64,000 nucleotides of DNA, taken from positions 434,001 through 498,000 of the forward strand of contig FOLJ01000002.1 of assembly GCA_900112325.1 (NCBI GenBank), written 5' to 3'. The notes below the pieces were generated by a model. It saw nothing but the letters and a program-made list of their open reading frames with translations. It was not told the origin of the DNA and made no database searches. Both the position numbers and the translations under genes were made by a program. Positions 60,941 to 64,000 of the stretch are shown here, in pieces. The DNA comes from Micromonospora sediminimaris. Its GTDB lineage: Bacteria > Actinomycetota > Actinomycetes > Mycobacteriales > Micromonosporaceae. How positions within the stretch are numbered: the first letter of the stretch is position 1; each line of letters begins with the position of its first letter.

Positions 60941-60966
60941 GCCGGCACTCCGATCCGCTCGCTCAT
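60937..60966 (-). CDS. 9-residue mini-ORF (first coupler)
   Basis: ATG 60966 encodes MSERIGVPA. Its start overlaps the stop of tmsA as ATGA and its stop overlaps the start of the 27-residue ORF as ATGA. See the finding on the coupling chain. Confidence 0.45.
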   Translation of the reverse strand: MSERIGVPA

Positions 60967-62342
60967 GCGCGTGTTACCGCCTTTTCGTACAGTCCGGTCA
61001 GCCGATGCTCCGGGTCGTACCGGTCCCGCACGGCGCGCCACGTCCCGCCGCCGTAGAGCCGGTCGAACGCATCCCGGTCGTAGTACGCGTCGGAATAGAG
61101 CGACTTGTGCCCGCCCGCCTCCGACACCGCGCGCTCGATCTCCCGGTTGACGTCGCCGTCGGCGGCGCCCTCGGCGATCGGCACGCTCCCCCAGAACCCG
61201 ATGTTGACGTAGTCCTGCCCCGGCCGTAGCGGATACAGCGGCCAGGACCGGGCCGATCCCGGGCCGCCCGGCTCGCGCAGCCGCAGCGGACACAACCACA
61301 CCGGCGTCATCCCGACGTTCGCGGCGAACCAGTGCAGGAACTCGGCGGTGCGCTCCAGTGGGATCTCCACGTCCTGCACGACCCGCTCCCGAGCCGGCTG
61401 GCCGCGCCACCTGTCGAGCCGGGCGGCGACCTGGTGCCGGTGCTCCAGGCGCACGATGCGGTGGTAGACGTCGCTGCGTCGCCACCTCGCCGGCCACAAC
61501 CGTCGCACCACCGGATGCTGCGCACCGAACGCCGCCGAGCACCAGAACCAGTCGGTGTCCCAGCGCCACAGGTAGTCGTGGACGGTCAGCGCGTCGTGCG
61601 GGCGCTGGCGCAGCGAGCGGTAGTAGATCTCCTGGCCGGTGTAGTCGGAGACCGTCGGCACGTCGTCGGTGAAGCTGCCCAGCACCAGGTACGCCTCATC
61701 GGGGCTGAACATCACCCCGTCCATCGCGTCGACGCTCGCACCGGCCCACCGGCGGGTCGCGGTGATCTCGCCGATCGCCTCGGTCAACGCGGTCAGGTTG
61801 GTGAACCTCAGGTTACGCAGGGCCAGGTACCGGCGGACCGGTTGCAGCTCGATCCGCAGCCGGGTGGCGTACCCGAGGCTGCCCAGCGAGTTGGGGAAGG
61901 CCGCGTACAGGTCGGCGTGTGGGCCGTCGGGCCGGGCGGTGACCACCTCACCGGCGCCGGTGAGCACGTCCAGCTCGGTCACCGACTCGTGCGGCAGTCC
62001 GTTGCGGAACGAGGTCGACTCGATGCCCAACCCGGTCACCGCCCCACCGAGGGTGATGGTGCGCAGCTGGGGCACCACCAGCGGCATCAGGCCGTACGGC
62101 AGGGTCGCGGCGACCAACCGCTCGTAGGTGCACATGCCCTGCACGTCGGCGGTGCGGGCGACCGGGTCGACGCCCAGCACCCCGCCGAGACCACTGACGT
62201 CCAGGCCGGAGGCGGGGGCGCTGCGCGGACGGAACAGGTTGGAGGTGCGCTTGGCCAGCCGCACCGGCTGGCCGGGTGGCACCGCCGCATACGACCGTCG
62301 AAGCTGAGCCACTGCCAGGTCATGATCACGCACGGCGTGCAT
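60963..62342 (-). CDS. tmsA: FAD-binding oxidoreductase TmsA-like
   Basis: 459 residues. The FAD-binding PCMH-type half: ADVQGMCTYERLVAATLPYG, TITLGGAVTGLGIESTSFR, and PNSLGSLGYATRLRIELQ. It resembles DHCR24/oxidoreductases paired with UfaA1-type methyltransferases, which reduce the 10-methylene intermediate to a 10-methyl group. It is upstream of tmsB and shares its transcript. ATG start at 62342. Symbol assigned by pathway context. Confidence 0.78.
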   Translation of the reverse strand: MHAVRDHDLAVAQLRRSYAAVPPGQPVRLAKRTSNLFRPRSAPASGLDVSGLGGVLGVDPVARTADVQGMCTYERLVAATLPYGLMPLVVPQLRTITLGGAVTGLGIESTSFRNGLPHESVTELDVLTGAGEVVTARPDGPHADLYAAFPNSLGSLGYATRLRIELQPVRRYLALRNLRFTNLTALTEAIGEITATRRWAGASVDAMDGVMFSPDEAYLVLGSFTDDVPTVSDYTGQEIYYRSLRQRPHDALTVHDYLWRWDTDWFWCSAAFGAQHPVVRRLWPARWRRSDVYHRIVRLEHRHQVAARLDRWRGQPARERVVQDVEIPLERTAEFLHWFAANVGMTPVWLCPLRLREPGGPGSARSWPLYPLRPGQDYVNIGFWGSVPIAEGAADGDVNREIERAVSEAGGHKSLYSDAYYDRDAFDRLYGGGTWRAVRDRYDPEHRLTGLYEKAVTRA

Positions 62343-62466
62343 GGGATCACTTTACGCGGACTGGGAGCGCCCGGCGGGATGTCCACTGGAGGCGTTTCGC
62401 ACCCGGATCAGGTTGGACGCCGGGGGTGACTGGTCGCCGCCGCCCACCGTGGGACAGGATGCCGGG

Positions 62467-63168
62467 ATGTCGGAAACCGATGGATCGGGCACCGTCTACG
62501 GCAACCGCCGCCCCGCCGGGCTGCCCCGCGATCCGCTACTGGTCACGGCGCTGGCGGTCGGACTGGTCGGCGTACTGCTGGGGGTGCTGTTCGCCACCGG
62601 CGTGCTCGGCGGCGAACAGCCGCAGCCGACGCCGACGGCGGCTGCCCCCGCCCCGAGCACGGTGCAGGCCAGCCCGACCGAGAGCGCACCGGAACCCAGC
62701 CCCACCCGGTCCGAGCCGTCCCCCACACCGAGCCGCAGCGAGGATCCGGACGCGATCACCGGGCCGAAGGTGTTCCGTGGGGTCGGTTCCGGTCGCTGCC
62801 TCGGCCTCGACGGTGATGGTGAGAAGGCCGTCGCCAAGCTGGCCGACTGCAGCGGCGGGCCGGAGCAGCAGTGGGTGGTCAACGCCTTCGGCCCGGACAC
62901 GGTGACGCTTACCAACGCCGCCCACAACCAGTGCCTCGACGTCGAGGGCCGCAGCGGTGACGACGGTGCCCGGTTGCAGCAGTTCGGCTGCCACGGCGAA
63001 GACAACCAGCAGTGGCGGCTACGACCTGTCGACGGCGGCGCGGCCGTGCTGGTGGCCGTGCACAGCGGCAAGTGCGCCCAGGCCCGCGACGGTAGCACCG
63101 GGGCCGGCACCGACATCGTCCAGGCACCCTGCGACGGCAACCCGGCCCAGCGCTGGACGCTCCAGTAG
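62467..63168 (+). CDS. Membrane-anchored ricin-type lectin
   Basis: 233 residues. One N-terminal helix (VTALAVGLVGVLLGVLFATG) and a Pro/Thr/Ser stalk (~60-100) lead to a ricin B (RICIN) beta-trefoil: GRCLGLDGDGE, NQCLDVEGRSGDDGARLQQF, GKCAQARDGSTGAGTDIVQ, each with the QxW-type endings (EQQW, NQQW, AQRW). It probably binds carbohydrate at the cell surface. Confidence 0.85.
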   Translation: MSETDGSGTVYGNRRPAGLPRDPLLVTALAVGLVGVLLGVLFATGVLGGEQPQPTPTAAAPAPSTVQASPTESAPEPSPTRSEPSPTPSRSEDPDAITGPKVFRGVGSGRCLGLDGDGEKAVAKLADCSGGPEQQWVVNAFGPDTVTLTNAAHNQCLDVEGRSGDDGARLQQFGCHGEDNQQWRLRPVDGGAAVLVAVHSGKCAQARDGSTGAGTDIVQAPCDGNPAQRWTLQ

Positions 63169-63192
63169 CGCCCCACCCATCAGGCAGCGTCG

Positions 63193-63660
63193 TCAGGGCC
63201 GGCGGCGCAGGGCGCGTAGCTCGTTCAGGTGTCGGGGCAGGTGCACGCGGGTGTGCAGATCGATCGTGCGGCCCCACGGCAGCGGCTCGTCGATGACGAG
63301 TTCGAACCCCTCGCGGAGGTGCGTCTCGACCGGGGTGTCCGCCGCCGCACCGAGCTGCGCCACCAGCGCCACCAGTTGGTCGCTGGTGGCGCGCAGCCGG
63401 GCGGCGAGCCCGTCGAGGCCGCCGCACTCGGCGGCCAGTTCGTCCAGTTCCGGCCGGTGGACCTCGTCCAGGTCGTAGAAGGCGTACGGCGAGCCGGCCA
63501 GCACCGCCTCGGTGGCCTCGCGCATCAGCTCGTCGCTGGCGACCAGGTGCGCCACGACCTGCTCGGCGCTGTACCGGTCGGGCGGAGGCGGCCCGAACCC
63601 GCCCGCGTCGACCTCGGCCAGCACCGCGTCGTACGCCCGCCGCAGCCCGTCGACCTCCAC
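63193..63660 (-). CDS. DinB-like small protein
   Basis: 155 residues from GTG 63660. A four-helix layout: VEVDGLRRAYDAVLAEVDA, RYSAEQVVAHLVASDELM, ... EPLPWGRTIDLHTRVHLP, with His in AHLVASD and HLPRH typical of DinB/mycothiol-dependent enzyme folds. Likely a metal-dependent small-molecule hydrolase or transferase. Between the lectin and the VWA fragment. Confidence 0.7.
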   Translation of the reverse strand: MEVDGLRRAYDAVLAEVDAGGFGPPPPDRYSAEQVVAHLVASDELMREATEAVLAGSPYAFYDLDEVHRPELDELAAECGGLDGLAARLRATSDQLVALVAQLGAAADTPVETHLREGFELVIDEPLPWGRTIDLHTRVHLPRHLNELRALRRRP

Positions 63661-63670
63661 CCGGCCGAGC

Positions 63671-64000
63671 TTAGTGTCGGCCCCGGCGGGCCCGCAGGTA
63701 GTCGCTGACCACGTACTCGCCGAGGTCGTCGGCGTCCGGGGTGAAGACCCGTCCACCGCTGCGTCGGGCCACCGCGTCGACGAACCGGCGCAAACCGGGA
63801 TCGTCGCCGAGCATGAAGAGGTTGAGGGTGGCCCCGTAGCGGCCGAGCCGGTCCACCTCCCGGACCGTCGCCTCGATCGTCTCCGGCGACGACGGCCAGG
63901 CGAACAGCGCCTCACCGTCGTCCGGGTCCAGGTGGGCGGTCGGTTCCCCGTCGGTGACCACCAGCACCACCGGCTCCGCGTCCGGATGACGCCGCAGGTG
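63671..64000 (-). CDS. VWA-domain protein, C-terminal part (5' end outside window)
   Basis: The frame is open to the window edge. VVLVVTDGEPTAHL is the MIDAS-near strand of a von Willebrand A domain, followed by a helix and LNLFMLGDDPGLRRFVDAVA and a C-terminal GRVFTPDADDLG. It is the end of a VWA protein, probably of the CoxE/MoxR-associated type. Only ~109 residues are seen. Confidence 0.8.
   Translation of the reverse strand, partial: HLRRHPDAEPVVLVVTDGEPTAHLDPDDGEALFAWPSSPETIEATVREVDRLGRYGATLNLFMLGDDPGLRRFVDAVARRSGGRVFTPDADDLGEYVVSDYLRARRGRH

Noticed and set aside
59520..62342. Antibiotic biosynthetic gene cluster
   Set aside because: The methyltransferase and oxidoreductase match a membrane-lipid modification pair; no synthase genes occur in the window.

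Overview
The window reads as chromosomal DNA of a high-GC filamentous actinomycete, most likely Micromonospora or a close Micromonosporaceae relative. The evidence is strong G/C third positions, frequent GTG starts with GGAGG-type ribosome sites, Tat-exported enzymes, a SapA-like spore-associated protein, DivIVA-domain proteins, an F420-type reductase and a gene pair for 10-methyl fatty acids. No tRNA, rRNA, CRISPR array, transposase or integrase was recognised. Both ends cut genes: a ParA-family ATPase on the left and a VWA-domain protein on the right.

Layout. 0-4 kb: end of parA, a small SAP/Rho-N-like protein, an aldo/keto reductase and a DrrAB-type ABC exporter. 4-11 kb (minus strand): a giant AAA regulator with an Ala/Gly-rich linker, a cassette of three small unknown genes (Cys-rich protein, 86-aa protein, Tat-exported protein), an SF1 helicase and a field of long palindromic repeats. 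11-18 kb: DHA2 efflux pump, GYD protein, secreted penicillin-acylase-type amidase, a TetR/DUF4267 divergon with two matching operators, and a secreted FN3-CBM3 protein.

18.3-36.6 kb is an accessory region rich in nuclease, helicase and conflict genes. It has an EVE-like/HNH endonuclease divergent from a PD-(D/E)xK-DUF4268 protein, a 53-aa ORF and an SF2 helicase. It also has gene remnants, an S-4TM pore-forming effector divergent from a kinase-like transmembrane protein, and a secreted I36-type inhibitor. These are followed by an overlapping operon (84-aa protein, DivIVA protein, FAD/NAD reductase) divergent from an XRE regulator-flavoprotein pair, a GIY-YIG protein, an APH-like kinase and a 1022-aa PLD nuclease-helicase-DUF3427 protein. 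The first and the S-4TM units are the best candidates for undescribed defence or conflict systems.

36.6-52.5 kb is mixed metabolism and regulation. It holds a DUF5937/ArsR regulator, Tat MBL hydrolase, SapA-like protein, large secreted metalloprotease and F420-type reductase. It also holds VOC proteins, a DivIVA membrane protein, a Bcr/CflA pump with its MarR regulator, two imine-reductase-like dehydrogenases with an HxlR regulator and a perfect 18-bp operator, an ECF sigma factor with a membrane partner, an ABM monooxygenase and a TipA-type MerR regulator.

52.5-64 kb: a GGDEF-EAL c-di-GMP enzyme, a Cas4-like Fe-S nuclease coupled to an unknown partner, an ArsR-SRPBCC pair and the tmsA-tmsB pair. 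The tms genes are joined by two tiny ORFs in an unbroken chain of ATGA overlaps. A membrane-anchored ricin lectin, a DinB-like protein and the VWA fragment close the window.
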